Shown piece by piece: positions 46,630 to 55,254 of a DNA stretch of 64,000 nt. Below the pieces are notes generated by a model that worked only from the letters and a program-made list of their open reading frames with translations, searched no databases and was not told the DNA's origin. Made by a program: the position numbers and the translations under genes. Each line of letters starts with the position of its first letter. The stretch's first letter is position 1. This DNA comes from Actinacidiphila glaucinigra (GTDB taxonomy: Bacteria; Actinomycetota; Actinomycetes; Streptomycetales; Streptomycetaceae), in assembly GCF_900188405.1 (NCBI RefSeq), contig NZ_FZOF01000006.1:434001-498000 (forward strand), in the 5' to 3' direction.

Positions 46630-48171
46630 ATGACGACGACCTGGGCCGAGCTGGTCGGCACCGCGCTCCTCGGCACCGGCCGCAGGGGCGGAACGCCCGA
46701 GGAGCTGCTGGACGCCGCCGCGCTCGCCGTCGCACGGCGCCGCGCCGGGGTGCGGACGGCCGCGGCAGGGGCACGGCCGGCCACGGCACCCCACGATCCG
46801 CGGCCACCGCTGCCCGAGGCGGCGCGACGGCGTCTGTCCCTGCTGCTGGCGGACCGCTCGGCCGGGGGCGGCGGGGGCAGCCGGCGCGGCGCCGCCCCCA
46901 ACCTCGCCGAGCTGCTGCCCCAGTGGCTCGCCGAGGCCGACGCCCGCGGCTGGGCCGCCCCGCCGGAACTGCTGCCCGCACTGCTGGACGCCGCCCGCGC
47001 GCGCACCGACCTGCGGCCCGACGCCCTGGCCCTGGCGGGGCCGCGCGGGCTGTGGCTGGCGGAGCTGAACGCGGACTGGCGGTTCGCGCTGCGCGCCGGG
47101 GCGCCCGGCGTCGTCCCGGACACCGGCGACCCGGGCGCCGTGCGGACGCTGTGGGAGGAGGGGCTCTTCGCCGAACGGGTGGCGCTGCTGGCCCGGCTGC
47201 GGGCCCGCGACCCGGTCCAGGCCCTGGAGCTGCTGCGCTCGGGATGGGCCGCCGAGCGCGCCGAGGACCGGCTGATGTTCCTGGACTCGCTCCGCGAGGG
47301 CCTGTCGCTGCAGGACGAGCCGTTCCTGGAACAGGCCCTCGCCGACCGCAGCCGCAATGTGCGGGCCACCGCCGCCGAGCTGTTGTCGGCCCTCCCCGGC
47401 TCCGCCCTCGCCGCCCGGATGGCCGCACGGGCCAGGACGTGCGTCGCGTGGGACCCCACGGCCGGCCGGATCGGCGTGGAGGCGCCCTACGAGTGCGACG
47501 CGGCCATGGAACGCGACGGCGTGGTGGCGATACCGCCGGCCGGACGCGGGGAGCGGTCGTGGTGGTTCGGCCAAGTGGTGGACGCGGCGCCGCTCGCCAC
47601 CTGGCGGGAGCGTTTCGGCGGCCGGACACCGGAGGAGGTCATCGCGCTGCCCGTCGCCGACGACTGGCAGGCGGATCTGCACGCGGCGTGGTGCCGGGCG
47701 GCGGTGCGCCAGGGGGACGCCTCCTGGGCACGCGCCCTGCTGGGCCCGGCCCCGGCTCCCTCGACGGCGGTCAGCCCGGTCGGGGACCCGGCGAAGCTGC
47801 TGTCGATCCTCCCGGCCCCGGAGCGGGCGGAGTGGGTGGCCCGTTTCATCGCGGCGCACGGCCTGTCGGAGGCGTTCCAGATGCTGGCGGTCTGTGCCGT
47901 GCCCTGGGCCGAGCCGCTGGGGGCGGCCGTGGTGGACGCCCTGGACATCGCGCGCGACGCGGGCAGCTACCCGTGGAGCTTCAGCGGGGTGATGGGCCTG
48001 GCCGAGCGCTGCATGGACCCCGCGGAGGCCGACCGCGCGGCCCCGCTGGCCGCCGTACCCGCGGAGTCCGCCGACACCTCGCCGGGCGCCGGGGCGTACT
48101 GGGCGGAGGCCTTCCAGCGACTGGTCGGAACCCTGCGGCTGCGGGCCACGATGCTCGCGGAGCTGGCCTGA
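46630..48171 (+). CDS. DUF5691 family protein, helical-repeat
   Basis: 513 residues from ATG 46630 with GGGGGA just before it. Begins TTTWAELVGTALLGTGRRGG, a conserved start of the DUF5691 family that follows SWIM genes. It is Leu/Ala-rich and helical, with HEAT-like units such as DPVQALELLRSGWAAERAED, FLEQALADRSRNVRATAAEL and LLSALPGSALAARMAARAR. No catalytic motif is seen, so a scaffold role in the MoxR-VWA-SWIM system is the simplest guess. The gap to the SWIM gene is short and contains no promoter, so the pair is one operon from the damage-type promoter at 45177. A hairpin terminator follows. Confidence 0.78.
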   Translation: MTTTWAELVGTALLGTGRRGGTPEELLDAAALAVARRRAGVRTAAAGARPATAPHDPRPPLPEAARRRLSLLLADRSAGGGGGSRRGAAPNLAELLPQWLAEADARGWAAPPELLPALLDAARARTDLRPDALALAGPRGLWLAELNADWRFALRAGAPGVVPDTGDPGAVRTLWEEGLFAERVALLARLRARDPVQALELLRSGWAAERAEDRLMFLDSLREGLSLQDEPFLEQALADRSRNVRATAAELLSALPGSALAARMAARARTCVAWDPTAGRIGVEAPYECDAAMERDGVVAIPPAGRGERSWWFGQVVDAAPLATWRERFGGRTPEEVIALPVADDWQADLHAAWCRAAVRQGDASWARALLGPAPAPSTAVSPVGDPAKLLSILPAPERAEWVARFIAAHGLSEAFQMLAVCAVPWAEPLGAAVVDALDIARDAGSYPWSFSGVMGLAERCMDPAEADRAAPLAAVPAESADTSPGAGAYWAEAFQRLVGTLRLRATMLAELA

Positions 48172-48226
48172 TCAGGCGGCCGTCGCCCGCCGTGGCCGCA
48201 GTCCGCCGCCGTGGCTGCCGTCCGGT

Positions 48227-48253
48227 GGCGGTGCGGGGCACGCCCGCACCGCC
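48227..48253. terminator. Hairpin between DUF5691 gene and icmB
   Basis: GGCGGTGCGGG (48227-48237) pairs with CCCGCACCGCC (48243-48253), 5-nt loop, between convergent genes. Confidence 0.65.
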
Positions 48254-48260
48254 GCGACGA

Positions 48261-48674
48261 TCAGGCTTCGGCCGGATGGCGGATGTTGTCGTTCACCCAG
48301 GTGATGACGTCGGTGGTCGGCGTACCCGGGGTGAAGATCGCGGCCACGCCCAGTTCCCGCAGCGGGGCGATGTCGTCCTCCGGGATGATCCCGCCGCCGA
48401 AGACCTTGATGTCCTCGGCCTCACGGTCGCGGAGCAGCTCGATCACCTTGGCGAAGAGCGTCATGTGGGCCCCGGAGAGGATCGACAGGCCGATGGCGTC
48501 GGCGTCCTCCTGGATCGCGGTGTCCACGATCTGCTCGGGCGTCTGGTGGAGACCGGTGTAGATGACCTCCATGCCGGCGTCCCGCAGCGCACGGGCGATG
48601 ACCTTGGCCCCGCGGTCGTGACCGTCCAGCCCCGGCTTGGCGACCACCACACGGATCGGTCCGGACACTCCCAT
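48261..48674 (-). CDS. icmB: Cobalamin-binding small subunit of isobutyryl-CoA mutase type
   Basis: 137 residues from ATG 48674, chosen because GGAGG lies 5 nt upstream; ATG 48686 is also in frame. The B12-binding motif DxHxxG appears as [10 protein letters not shown] (D17, H19, G22), with the later [20 protein letters not shown] and [20 protein letters not shown] motifs of the Rossmann-like cobalamin domain. Length equals that of stand-alone small subunits such as IcmB, which pair with a large catalytic subunit to interconvert isobutyryl- and n-butyryl-CoA. The large-subunit gene is not adjacent, as is usual in Streptomyces. Assignment to IcmB rather than another mutase small subunit is probable, not proven. 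Confidence 0.82.
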   Translation of the reverse strand: MGVSGPIRVVVAKPGLDGHDRGAKVIARALRDAGMEVIYTGLHQTPEQIVDTAIQEDADAIGLSILSGAHMTLFAKVIELLRDREAEDIKVFGGGIIPEDDIAPLRELGVAAIFTPGTPTTDVITWVNDNIRHPAEA

Positions 48675-48915
48675 CACTGCCTCCATACACGTTTGCTGCG
48701 CTCAGCGGGCACATGTGTGAACGAACGTTATCGCCAGCATCCCCCGTGCGGACAGTTTCACGAAGGGCCCCGAGGGGGAAATCACACATGGGACACGTTC
48801 ACGTTAGAAACGCGTTCGGCCCGTGGTCGTCCTTCGTTCAGCAGGCGACACGGGCCGTCGCGTTCTCGGCGCACGGGGGACAGGGCCGTCTCCGTGTGCC
48901 CACGGGAGGTAGGCC

Positions 48916-49734
48916 ATGGGCGTCCTGTCTTTCGGTGTCGGAGACCGCTTGGTACGCCAGGCGGCCTACGTACGAGCCGCGGCGATCGAGATCGCCATCC
49001 TGACCGGTCATGTCTTTCTCTACCCGACCGGAATCTTCCAGGAACGCGGGCCGCAGCCGGCGGCCGGTGACTCCGAGGACCCGCCCCGGCTCCCCACCGC
49101 GGGCCGGAGCCACCCCCCGGTGCTGCTGCTGCACGGCTTCGTGGACAACCGTTCGGTGTTCGCGATGCTCCGCCGGTCGCTGCGCCGGCACGGCTGGCCG
49201 CATGTGCAGGCGCTCAACTACTCGCCGCTGACCTGCGACATCCGTACGGCGGCGGCTCTCCTCGGACGCCACGTCGAACAGATCTGCGAGCAGACGGGGC
49301 ACCGCCGGGTGGACATCGTGGGCCACAGCCTCGGCGGGCTCATCGCGCGCTACTACGCCCAGCGCCTGGGCGGCGACACGCGGGTGCGCACCGTGGTCAC
49401 CCTGGGCACCCCGCACGCCGGGACCCGGGCCGCGCCGCTGCTGAACCCGCATCCGATCGTCCGCCAGATGCGCCCCAACTCCGACCTCATCGAGGAGCTC
49501 GCCAAGCCCGCGCCCGGCTGCCGCACCCGCTTCGTGGCGTTCTGGAGCGATCTGGACGAACTGATGAGCCCGGTCGAGGCCGCCCGGCTCGACCACCCCG
49601 ACCTCATCGCCCGCAACGTCCACGTCGCGGGGGTCGGGCATCTGACCATGCCCGTCCACGCCGCCATCGCCGCCGGCATCCGGCAGGCGCTGCTGGGTGA
49701 GGAACTGGCGTCGGGAGCCGCGGACGCCGCCTGA
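48916..49734 (+). CDS. Lipase/esterase, alpha/beta hydrolase fold
   Basis: 272 residues from ATG 48916 with GGGAGG upstream. The catalytic serine is S138 in VDIVGHSLGGLIARYYAQRL. VLLLHGFVDNRSVFAMLRRS forms the oxyanion-hole region, SDLDELMSP supplies the acid and VAGVGHLTMPVHAAI the histidine. TVVTLGTPHAGTRAAPLL places it with triacylglycerol lipase-like enzymes. The hydrophobic N-terminus (VRAAAIEIAILTGHVFLYPT) could be a membrane anchor rather than a cleaved signal. Substrate is unknown. Monocistronic, divergent from icmB. Confidence 0.87.
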   Translation: MGVLSFGVGDRLVRQAAYVRAAAIEIAILTGHVFLYPTGIFQERGPQPAAGDSEDPPRLPTAGRSHPPVLLLHGFVDNRSVFAMLRRSLRRHGWPHVQALNYSPLTCDIRTAAALLGRHVEQICEQTGHRRVDIVGHSLGGLIARYYAQRLGGDTRVRTVVTLGTPHAGTRAAPLLNPHPIVRQMRPNSDLIEELAKPAPGCRTRFVAFWSDLDELMSPVEAARLDHPDLIARNVHVAGVGHLTMPVHAAIAAGIRQALLGEELASGAADAA

Positions 49735-49806
49735 CGGCCTTGCCCCCATAAGCATCGAAAGGCCGTCGAACACAAGGCATCGGGGATCCCTGAATCCCGC
49801 CGAAGA

Positions 49807-49836
49807 TTGTGGGCGTCGCCCGCTGGGGGATACAGT
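49807..49836 (+). promoter_or_regulatory. Promoter of the M23 peptidase gene
   Basis: TTGTGG (49807-49812), 18-nt spacer, TACAGT (49831-49836). About 33 nt of leader with AAAGAGAAG before GTG 49876. Confidence 0.45.
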
Positions 49837-49875
49837 CGCCGCTAATTCTCCTGCTGCCGAGGCGAAAGAGAAGCG

Positions 49876-51219
49876 GTGAACGACCGTCATCCGGCGGGGT
49901 ACGCCCCCGAGTACAGCGGCTATGGGTACGAGGGTCACTCCGACGCCTCGTACGCGCCCACGGGCGCCGCTTACGCGAATGACGATCCCCTCTTCGGCTC
50001 CTGCCAGGGTTACCCGGCCTACGACACGGGCTCCTACGCCACCGTCTCGTACGACACCACCGTCGGCACCACGGCGACCGGCCACTGGCCCTCGGGGCAG
50101 ACCGCCGGCTACGGCGACGCCACGGCCGCGGCCACGGGCACCTGGTACCTGGACCCCTCGCAGTCGCAGCCGACGGCGGCCTACGACTACACGCAGTACG
50201 AGCACACGGCCGTCCACGCCGCCTACGGGGAGCCCGAGGTCACCCACGGCCACGCGCCCGAGCCCGCCGCCTACGAGCAGCCGGAGCAGTACGGGCCCGA
50301 GGCCTACGCCCCGGAGCACCACGGGGCCGAGCACTACGAGGCGGAGTCCTACGAGGCCGAGCACTACGAGCCCGAGGCCTACGACGACGCCTACGACGGC
50401 ACCGAGGACGACACCGAGCCGGAACCGGAGCACGCCTCCGAGGAAGACACCCCCGCGGCCGCCCTGCCCCGCCCGCGCGGCGGAAGCGGCGGCGGGAACC
50501 GCAGGCGCCGCCCGGCCCGGCGCTCGGCCCTGCTCACCGTCGCCGTCCCCTCCGTGGCGGTGATGGGCGTCGCCTGCGCGGCCGCCGTCACCGTCAACAC
50601 CGAGGACGCCGCCGACAGCAGCCGCACCCAGGCCGACGGCGTCCCGGAGGCGGCCAATGCCCCGACCACGAAGCTCGACCAGCAGATCGCCCGGGTCAAC
50701 CGGGACGTCGACGACTTCACCGACCGCGCCAGCCGCAGCCAGGAGCGCATCGACCTCAAGGAGCGCCAGGCGCAGGAGCGCGCGAAGAAGGCCGCGGAGG
50801 CGGCCCTCAAGGAGCAGCTGCGCCCCAAGTTCATGCTCCCGGTGAAGAACCACGGCCTGAGCGCCTACTTCGGCCAGGCGGGCGTGAACTGGATGTCGGT
50901 CCACACCGGCATCGACTTCCCGGTGGACTACGGCACGCCGGTGATGGCCGCGACCGACGGCGTCGTGCGCACCCAGTGGAACAGCGCCTACGGCAACATG
51001 GCCATAGTGACCTCCCCCGACGGCACCGAGACCTGGTACTGCCACCTGAGCAGCACCAAGATCCGCTCGGGCTCGGTCAAGGCCGGCGACGTCATCGCCT
51101 ACTCCGGCAATTCGGGCAACTCCACCGGTCCGCACCTCCACTTCGAGGTACGTCCCGCCGGCGGCTCCGCCGTCGACCCGCTGCAGTGGCTGCTGAACCA
51201 CGGGGTCGACCCGCGCTGA
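49876..51219 (+). CDS. M23-family (LytM) peptidoglycan endopeptidase, type II membrane protein
   Basis: 447 residues from GTG 49876. The first 210 residues are low-complexity Tyr/Ala/Glu/Pro/Gly with EHYEAESYEAEHYEPEAYDD-like repeats, presumably cytoplasmic. A basic stretch and the helix SALLTVAVPSVAVMGVACAA cross the membrane. A coiled coil (IARVNRDVDDFTDRASRSQE, DLKERQAQERAKKAAEAA) leads to the LytM domain: SVHTGIDFPVDYGTPVMAAT (HxxxD zinc ligands), IVTSPDGTETWYCHLSSTKI and NSTGPHLHFEVRPAGG (HxH). It probably cleaves peptide cross-links or activates amidases in the wall. Intact zinc ligands suggest a real protease. Confidence 0.92.
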   Translation: MNDRHPAGYAPEYSGYGYEGHSDASYAPTGAAYANDDPLFGSCQGYPAYDTGSYATVSYDTTVGTTATGHWPSGQTAGYGDATAAATGTWYLDPSQSQPTAAYDYTQYEHTAVHAAYGEPEVTHGHAPEPAAYEQPEQYGPEAYAPEHHGAEHYEAESYEAEHYEPEAYDDAYDGTEDDTEPEPEHASEEDTPAAALPRPRGGSGGGNRRRRPARRSALLTVAVPSVAVMGVACAAAVTVNTEDAADSSRTQADGVPEAANAPTTKLDQQIARVNRDVDDFTDRASRSQERIDLKERQAQERAKKAAEAALKEQLRPKFMLPVKNHGLSAYFGQAGVNWMSVHTGIDFPVDYGTPVMAATDGVVRTQWNSAYGNMAIVTSPDGTETWYCHLSSTKIRSGSVKAGDVIAYSGNSGNSTGPHLHFEVRPAGGSAVDPLQWLLNHGVDPR

Positions 51220-51250
51220 ACCCCGGATCCCCGGACCAGGGCCGGGGTCC

Positions 51251-51280
51251 GGACCCGGACCCGGACCCGGACCCGGACCC
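51251..51280. repeat. Five tandem GGACCC units
   Basis: Five perfect GGACCC hexamers preceded by GGGGTCC, so the left edge includes the palindrome GGGTCCGGACCC (51245-51256). They fill the gap between the M23 gene and the convergent pcrA stop, ending 2 bp from it. Confidence 0.8.
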
Positions 51281-51282
51281 GG

Positions 51283-53721
51283 CTAGAGCTTCTCCACCGG
51301 CGCGTACCGCAGCAGCAGCACCTTCGGCCGCTCGTCGCCGAAGTCGATGACGGCCTTGGCCTTGTCCCCGCTGCCGTCGACCCCGACGACCGTGCCCAGC
51401 CCGAACGTGTCGTGCGTGACCCGGTCTCCCACGGCCAGAGAGATGACCGGGCGGTCCTGGGTGCGCCGCGTCGCGAAACCGGAGGGGCCGCTCTTCGAGG
51501 AGGAACGCGACAGCATCGAGGCCGCCGCCGACACCGAGGCGGAGGGTGCCGCGGAGGCGCCCGTGCGCTTCCACTCGATGAGCGGCTCCGGGATCTCCTC
51601 CAGGAAGCGCGAGGCCGGGTTGTACGAGGGCTGGCCCCAGGCGCTGCGCATGGTGGACCGCGTCACGTACAGCCGCTGCCGCGCCCGCGTGATGCCGACG
51701 TAGGCGAGCCGCCGCTCCTCCTCCAGTTCCTTGGTCTGGCCGAGCGCGCGCATGTGCGGGAAGACCCCGTCCTCCATGCCGGTCAGGAAGACCACCGGGA
51801 ACTCCAGGCCCTTGGCGGTGTGCAGGGTCATCAGCGTTATGACGCCGCCGCCCTCGTCGTCGTCCGGGATCTGGTCGGAGTCGGCGACCAGTGCGACCCG
51901 CTCCAGGAACTCGGCGAGCGTGCCGGGCTCCTCCTCGGTGCGCTCCTGCTCGAACTCCAGGGCGACCGCCGCGAGTTCCTGGAGGTTCTCGATGCGGGTC
52001 TCGTCCTGCGGGTCGGTGGAGGCCTGGAGCTCGGCCAGGTAGCCCGTACGCTCCAGCACCGCCTCCAGGACGGTGGCGGGTCCGGCGCCGGAGTCGACGA
52101 CGGTGCGCAGCTCCTCCAGCAGTTCGTTGAAGCGCTTGACGGCGTTGAGCGAGCGGGCGGCCATGCCGAAGGCCTCGTCGACCCGGCGCAGCGCGGCGGC
52201 GAAGGAGATCCGCTCGCGCGAGGCCAGGGCGTCGACCATCGCCTCGGCGCGCTCCCCGATGCCGCGCTTGGGCACGTTCAGGATGCGGCGCAGCGGGACG
52301 GTGTCCTCGGGGTTGGCGAGCACGCGCAGGTAGGCCAGGACGTCCCGGACCTCCTTGCGCTCGTAGAAGCGGACCCCGCCGACGACCTTGTAGGGCAGGC
52401 CGACGCGGATGAAGACCTCTTCGAAGACACGGGACTGCGCGTTGGTCCGGTAGAAGACCGCCACGTCACCGGGGCGGGCGTCCCCGGCGTCGGTGAGCCG
52501 GTCGATCTCGTCGGCGATGAACTGCGCCTCGTCGTGCTCCTGGTCGGCGACGTAGCCGGTGATGACCGGGCCCTGCCCGGCCTCCGTCCACAGGTTCTTC
52601 GGCCGGCGCGAGGCGTTGCGCTCGATGACGGCGTTGGCGGCGGTCAGGATGTTCTGGGTGGAGCGGTAGTTCTGCTCCAGCAGGATGGTGCGGGCCTGCG
52701 GGTAGTCCTCCTCGAACTGGAGGATGTTGCGGATCGTCGCGCCGCGGAAGGCGTAGATGCTCTGGTCGGCGTCACCGACCACGCACAGCTCGGCGGGCTC
52801 CTCGCCCTCGGCCTCGTCCCCGGTCGCCGTGCCGACCAGCTCGCGCACCAGGGTGTACTGGGCGTGGTTGGTGTCCTGGTACTCGTCGACCAGGACGTGC
52901 CGGAAGCGGCGCCGGTAGTGCTCGGCCACGTCCGGGAAGGCCTGGAGCAGGTTGACCGTGGTCATGATGATGTCGTCGAAGTCGAGCGCGTTGGCCTCGC
53001 GCAGCCGCGACTGGTACATCGCGTAGGCCTCGGCGAGCTTCTTCTCGAAGGGGTTCTCGGCCTGGTCGGCGAAGGTCTCCTCGTCGATGAGCTCGTTCTT
53101 GAGGTTGGAGACCTTGGCGCTGAAGGACTTCGGCGGGAACTGCTTGGGGTCCAGGTCCAGGTCACGGCAGACCAGGGCCATCAGGCGCTTGGAGTCGGCC
53201 GCGTCGTAGATCGAGAAACTGGAGGTGAAGCCGAGCCTCTTGGACTCCCGGCGCAGGATGCGGACGCACGCGCTGTGGAAGGTGGAGACCCACATCACAT
53301 TGGCGCGCGGGCCGACCAGCTGCTCGACGCGCTCCTTCATCTCCCCGGCGGCCTTGTTGGTGAAGGTGATCGCCAGGATCTGGCCGGGGTGCACCTTGCG
53401 GGCGCCCAGCAGGTACGCGATGCGGTGGGTGAGCACCCGGGTCTTGCCGGAGCCGGCGCCGGCGACGATGAGCAGCGGGGAGCCGGAGTGCTCGACGGCG
53501 GCGCGCTGCTCGTCGTTCAGGCCCTCGAGCAGCGCGGCCGGGTCCACGGCCGGGCGGGGGGCGCCGTCGCGGTAGTACGCGTCCCGGTCCACGGGCGCGT
53601 CGAAGCGCCCCTCGAAGAGGTCGTCGGGAACCGTCTCGGGCCCGTCCTCGGGGGGCGGCGGGGGCTCCTCCTCCCTCGGTTCGAGGCCGGCCAGGAAGCT
53701 GTCGTCAAAGAGGCTGCTCAT
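51283..53721 (-). CDS. pcrA: ATP-dependent DNA helicase PcrA/UvrD
   Basis: 812 residues from ATG 53721, with GGGAGG before it. A superfamily 1A 3'-5' helicase used in excision repair and replication restart. Motif I is LLIVAGAGSGKTRVLTHRIA (88-94), the Q-motif LNDEQRAAVEHSGSP precedes it, and motifs Ia-VI follow: ITFTNKAAGEMKERVEQL, HVLVDEYQDTNHAQYTLVRE, VVGDADQSIYAFRGATIRNI, VFYRTNAQSR, VITLMTLHTAKGLEFPVVFL and AYVGITRARQRLYVTRS. The end (KVLLLRYAPVEKL) belongs to the Tudor-like domain that contacts RNA polymerase. A PafBC-like damage promoter lies directly upstream. First 60 residues are acidic and disordered. Confidence 0.97.
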   Translation of the reverse strand: MSSLFDDSFLAGLEPREEEPPPPPEDGPETVPDDLFEGRFDAPVDRDAYYRDGAPRPAVDPAALLEGLNDEQRAAVEHSGSPLLIVAGAGSGKTRVLTHRIAYLLGARKVHPGQILAITFTNKAAGEMKERVEQLVGPRANVMWVSTFHSACVRILRRESKRLGFTSSFSIYDAADSKRLMALVCRDLDLDPKQFPPKSFSAKVSNLKNELIDEETFADQAENPFEKKLAEAYAMYQSRLREANALDFDDIIMTTVNLLQAFPDVAEHYRRRFRHVLVDEYQDTNHAQYTLVRELVGTATGDEAEGEEPAELCVVGDADQSIYAFRGATIRNILQFEEDYPQARTILLEQNYRSTQNILTAANAVIERNASRRPKNLWTEAGQGPVITGYVADQEHDEAQFIADEIDRLTDAGDARPGDVAVFYRTNAQSRVFEEVFIRVGLPYKVVGGVRFYERKEVRDVLAYLRVLANPEDTVPLRRILNVPKRGIGERAEAMVDALASRERISFAAALRRVDEAFGMAARSLNAVKRFNELLEELRTVVDSGAGPATVLEAVLERTGYLAELQASTDPQDETRIENLQELAAVALEFEQERTEEEPGTLAEFLERVALVADSDQIPDDDEGGGVITLMTLHTAKGLEFPVVFLTGMEDGVFPHMRALGQTKELEEERRLAYVGITRARQRLYVTRSTMRSAWGQPSYNPASRFLEEIPEPLIEWKRTGASAAPSASVSAAASMLSRSSSKSGPSGFATRRTQDRPVISLAVGDRVTHDTFGLGTVVGVDGSGDKAKAVIDFGDERPKVLLLRYAPVEKL

Positions 53722-53730
53722 CGCCTCCCG

Positions 53731-53753
53731 AGTCTAGGCCGTGGGACGGACAA
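53731..53753 (-). promoter_or_regulatory. RecA-NDp/PafBC-like promoter of pcrA
   Basis: On the minus strand TTGTCCGTC (53753-53745), 8 nt, then TAGACT (53736-53731), 9 nt before the ATG with GGGAGG between. It differs from TTGTCRGTG at two positions, while the spacing and -10 fit exactly. Confidence 0.55.
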
Positions 53754-53944
53754 CGTTGCGCCGCTTGCCCGAGCCCGTACCCACCGGACGCCCCGGGCGC
53801 CGTCCCGGCCGCCCGTCGCGGCCCCGAATGGTGAAGGTCACGAAATGATTGCGGACAATTCGAACACCAGGGTTCCCACGGACCCCCGCAGTTGACTACC
53901 GTGCCGGATCAGGCGGTCCGCTCCACGCGGCGGCGACCGTGCCG

Positions 53945-54096
53945 TCACGGGCCGCCTCCGCTGAGTCCGGCGACCGCCGGAGCCGGGGACCCACGACCTT
54001 GGGGTGAATCGGTCCGTACGAGCGCGACGCGCCCGCACGGACCGTAGGGCGGCCTTCCGAAGCCCGAACCCGACAGCTAACCCGGTAGGCGGTCCA
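53945..54096 (+). promoter_or_regulatory. ydaO/yuaA c-di-AMP riboswitch
   Basis: The conserved pieces are all present in order: GCTGAGTCCGGCGACCGCCG, AGCCGGGGACCCACGACCTT, GGGGTGAATCGG, a variable hairpin (GGTCCG with CGGACC), then CGAAGCCCGAACCCGACAGC and TAACCCGGTAGGCGG. P1 is formed by GGGCCGCC (53949-53956) and GGCGGTCC (54088-54095). In Streptomyces this riboswitch class turns off cell-wall hydrolase genes such as rpfA when c-di-AMP is high. The ribosome site directly follows P1. Confidence 0.93.
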
Positions 54097-54114
54097 CGGA
54101 AGGAGCCGCCTGAC

Positions 54115-55251
54115 TTGGCGACGCACCGCAAGCCGCGCCCCCGCGCGCTGACCGTCCCCGGCCCCCGGGCCGCGGTGGGACTCACGACCGCCGCACTGGC
54201 GACCGTCACCCTCTTCGGCGAGAGCGCGAGCGCGGCGCCCGCCTCACCCGACAAGCCCTCCATCACCGAGGTCAAGGCCCAGGTCGACAAGCTCTTCCAC
54301 CAGGCGGAGGCCGCCACCGAGCGCTACAACGGCGCCAAGGAGCAGACCGAGCAGCAGCGCACGCGCGCCGACGCGCTGCTCGACCAGGTGGCCCGCAAGA
54401 CCGAGACGCTCAACACCGCGCGCCGCACGATCGGCGAGTACGCCGCGGCGCAGTACCGCGGCGGCGGCCTGGACGGGACGACGACCTTCCTGCTCACCTC
54501 CGACCCGCAGCAGTTCCTGGACCAGGCGCACCTGATGGACCGCCTGTCCGACCGCCAGGAGCACGCGCTGGAGACCTTCCGCTCCGAGCAGGCCGAGACG
54601 ACGGCCAAGCGCTCCGAGGCCGTGGAGAGCCTGCAGAAGCTGACCGAGGCCCAGCAGCGGCTGAGCGCGGAGAAGACCGCGGTCAAGCAGAAGCTCGCCG
54701 CGGCGCAGAAGTTGCTGAACAGCCTCACCGCCCAGGAGAAGGCGCGGCTGGCGGCGCTGGAGAAGAAGCGCCAGGAGGAGGCCGCCGAGAAGGCGGCGGA
54801 GATCGCCGCGAAGGAGAAGGCCGCTCAGGAGGCGGCGGCGAAGGAGTCGGGCTCGTCCACCGGCTCCTCGGGCTCGACGGCCCCGGCGTCGGGGACCTAC
54901 GCCGCCAAGGCGGCCAAGGCGATCGAGTTCGCGCGGGCCCAGCTGGGCAAGCCGTACGTGTACGGCGCCACCGGCCCGAACTCCTACGACTGCTCGGGCC
55001 TGACCCAGGCCGCCTGGGGCGCCGCGGGCGTCTCGATCCCCCGTGTCACCTACGACCAGGTCGACTTCGGCAGCCGCGTCAGCGCGGACCAGCTGCAACC
55101 CGGCGACCTGGTCTTCTTCTACTCGGACATCACCCACGTCGGCCTCTACATCGGCGGCGGCCAGATGATCCACGCCCCGCACACCGGGAGCGTGGTGAAG
55201 ATCGCCCCGATCACGGAGATGCCGATCTACGGCTACGCCCGGATGGCCTGA
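54115..55251 (+). CDS. NlpC/P60 peptidoglycan hydrolase under c-di-AMP control
   Basis: 378 residues from TTG 54115, 9 nt after GGAAGGAG; upstream codons in the same frame belong to the riboswitch and cannot be coding. A signal peptide (TTAALATVTLFGESASAAPA) leads to a long coiled coil (about 45-245, with AEAATERYNGAKEQTEQQRT and Lys/Glu/Ala-rich KKRQEEAAEKAAEIAAKEKA). The NlpC/P60 domain has NSYDCSGLTQAAWGAAGVSI (catalytic C293), HVGLYIGGGQMIHAPHTGSV (His) and the usual third polar residue. It is a RipA-like gamma-D-glutamyl-diaminopimelate endopeptidase acting in the cell wall. Spacing and leader match the second paralog at 55997. Confidence 0.93.
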   Translation: MATHRKPRPRALTVPGPRAAVGLTTAALATVTLFGESASAAPASPDKPSITEVKAQVDKLFHQAEAATERYNGAKEQTEQQRTRADALLDQVARKTETLNTARRTIGEYAAAQYRGGGLDGTTTFLLTSDPQQFLDQAHLMDRLSDRQEHALETFRSEQAETTAKRSEAVESLQKLTEAQQRLSAEKTAVKQKLAAAQKLLNSLTAQEKARLAALEKKRQEEAAEKAAEIAAKEKAAQEAAAKESGSSTGSSGSTAPASGTYAAKAAKAIEFARAQLGKPYVYGATGPNSYDCSGLTQAAWGAAGVSIPRVTYDQVDFGSRVSADQLQPGDLVFFYSDITHVGLYIGGGQMIHAPHTGSVVKIAPITEMPIYGYARMA

Positions 55252-55254
55252 GCC

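Larger units (their letters stand above)
53722..54114. other. 393-bp intergenic region: pcrA promoter and c-di-AMP riboswitch leader
   Basis: Divergent region. The left 35 bp hold the pcrA promoter. The middle (53760-53890) shows no gene; a -10-like TACCGT (53897-53902) on the plus strand could start the NlpC/P60 transcript. From 53945 to about 54096 lies a ydaO-type riboswitch, followed by the ribosome site GGAAGGAG (54098-54105). Confidence 0.7.

Noticed and set aside
48687..48915. A cobalamin riboswitch before icmB
   Set aside because: No B12-box sequence or its helices could be found in the 229-bp gap.
54004..54114. An N-terminal extension of the first NlpC/P60 protein starting at GTG 54004
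   Set aside because: Those codons coincide with the conserved riboswitch and are followed by a perfect ribosome site and TTG start with a standard signal peptide.
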